Shown here one piece after another: positions 63,266-64,000 of a stretch of DNA of 64,000 bases (its first letter is position 1; every line of letters starts with the position of its first letter). The DNA is from Bombyx mori (lineage: Eukaryota; Arthropoda; Insecta; Lepidoptera; Bombycidae), in contig NC_085121.1 of assembly GCF_030269925.1 (NCBI RefSeq), positions 11,673,501-11,737,500 of the forward strand, in the 5' to 3' direction. The notes below the pieces were generated by a model. It worked only from the letters and a program-made list of their open reading frames with translations, was not told where the DNA came from and ran no database searches. Made by a program: the position numbers and the translations under genes.

Positions 63266-64000
63266 AGACATCGTGCTCGGATTTTGTGCTAGTTCAGCCT
63301 AAAATATTAAATTTTAGAAAAAAAAAACAAGCGATACGAAATCCATGCAAGTGTTACAAGTTGTACACAAAACTGCCGATTTTTGAGATAATGAGTGACT
63401 AAAAGCGCAACAATAGTTGGTGGAGCTATGCTTAGACGTATATTATATAAGAGATACATTCGATCAAAAAATGTCTGGTGTATTACTGAAGTCAGAAACA
63501 TTTAAGCTATGCAGTCTGACCAGCGCCATACTACATACCCAGTTGCCAGAATATGCCTCCGTCTTCTGTTACACATTATATTCGTGAGACCCTTAAAGTA
63601 CAAAGAAATTATATTTTGATTGAGATTTACTACATTGTTTGTCGTAATATTCGGGAAGTGAAATTAAATAAATGGTATATAGGTATACGTTATTATATAA
63701 GGGACAGTTCGAACCTTTGTGTAGGTTTTTTTGATTTTTTTGTCCATAGTCATTGATTCTTTTGTTTTGTTATTGGCATATTTTTTTGTACAGGTAAATA
63801 AAAAAATACCTGTTTAGTTAACTGTTAAAAATATGTTTAGTGATCAACTAGTTGATCCTGAAGACGAAAGGTCTTGAAACGTTGTATCTTTGCCTATTCA
63901 TAATACTTACCACTGAGCAAGTAATCCTACGTATACTTACATAGTAAATTCGTTATATTATTTTCCGTTTAATTTTTACCTTTTATTTTTTTATTTTTAC
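63266..64000. other. 3' UTR and downstream region of the zinc-finger gene
   Basis: It is AT-rich; AATAAA occurs at about 63796 among others. No further gene supported. Confidence 0.45.

Noticed and set aside
1..64000. CRISPR arrays, operons, phage or bacterial islands
   Set aside because: The spaced repeats here are SINE/LINE tails or a contiguous minisatellite, and the genes have spliceosomal introns.

Overview
The window looks like nuclear DNA of the silkworm Bombyx mori or a very close relative. It is AT-rich, its genes are split by introns, and it is full of copies of the tRNA-derived SINE Bm1, the hallmark short repeat of that genome. At least ten Bm1 copies are visible, along with 5'-truncated tails of two non-LTR retrotransposon families, called LINE-A and LINE-B here. 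No bacterial features are present.

Layout. 1-12 kb is mostly unannotatable AT-rich DNA with old repeats and one plausible minus-strand coding exon (7.6-7.8 kb). 12.0-16.7 kb is a LINE inside a LINE: a decayed jockey-like element with a clear 11-bp target duplication is split by a near-intact LINE-A copy carrying a 986-codon endonuclease/reverse transcriptase ORF. 17-27 kb holds repeats, a MITE and a tandem duplication, one half of which carries a TA-flanked DNA transposon. 27.9-28.8 kb is a two-exon gene for a 71-residue secreted peptide. 30.2-31.6 kb is an intronless ANKRD13C homologue. 32.8-33.5 kb is a possible three-exon small membrane protein. 34.2-56.9 kb on the minus strand is one large gene that I reconstruct as 23 coding exons with phase-consistent junctions: a 941-residue homologue of the axonemal coiled-coil protein CCDC39. 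58.7-63.3 kb on the plus strand is a four-exon C2H2 zinc-finger gene, divergent from CCDC39, with one GC-AG intron.

The genes do not form an operon-like unit. The striking theme is the CCDC39 gene. Its introns are packed with Bm1, LINE, RTE and DNA-transposon insertions; two insertions sit within about 15 bp of splice acceptors, one 5' splice site is tandemly duplicated, two consecutive exons are 25 nt each, and a GC-rich minisatellite of six 118-bp units starts right behind one of those microexons. Imperfect X-box (RFX-type) motifs lie upstream of its start, as expected for a ciliary/flagellar gene. Gene assignments come from reading the translated exons and from remembered family knowledge; no database search was possible.
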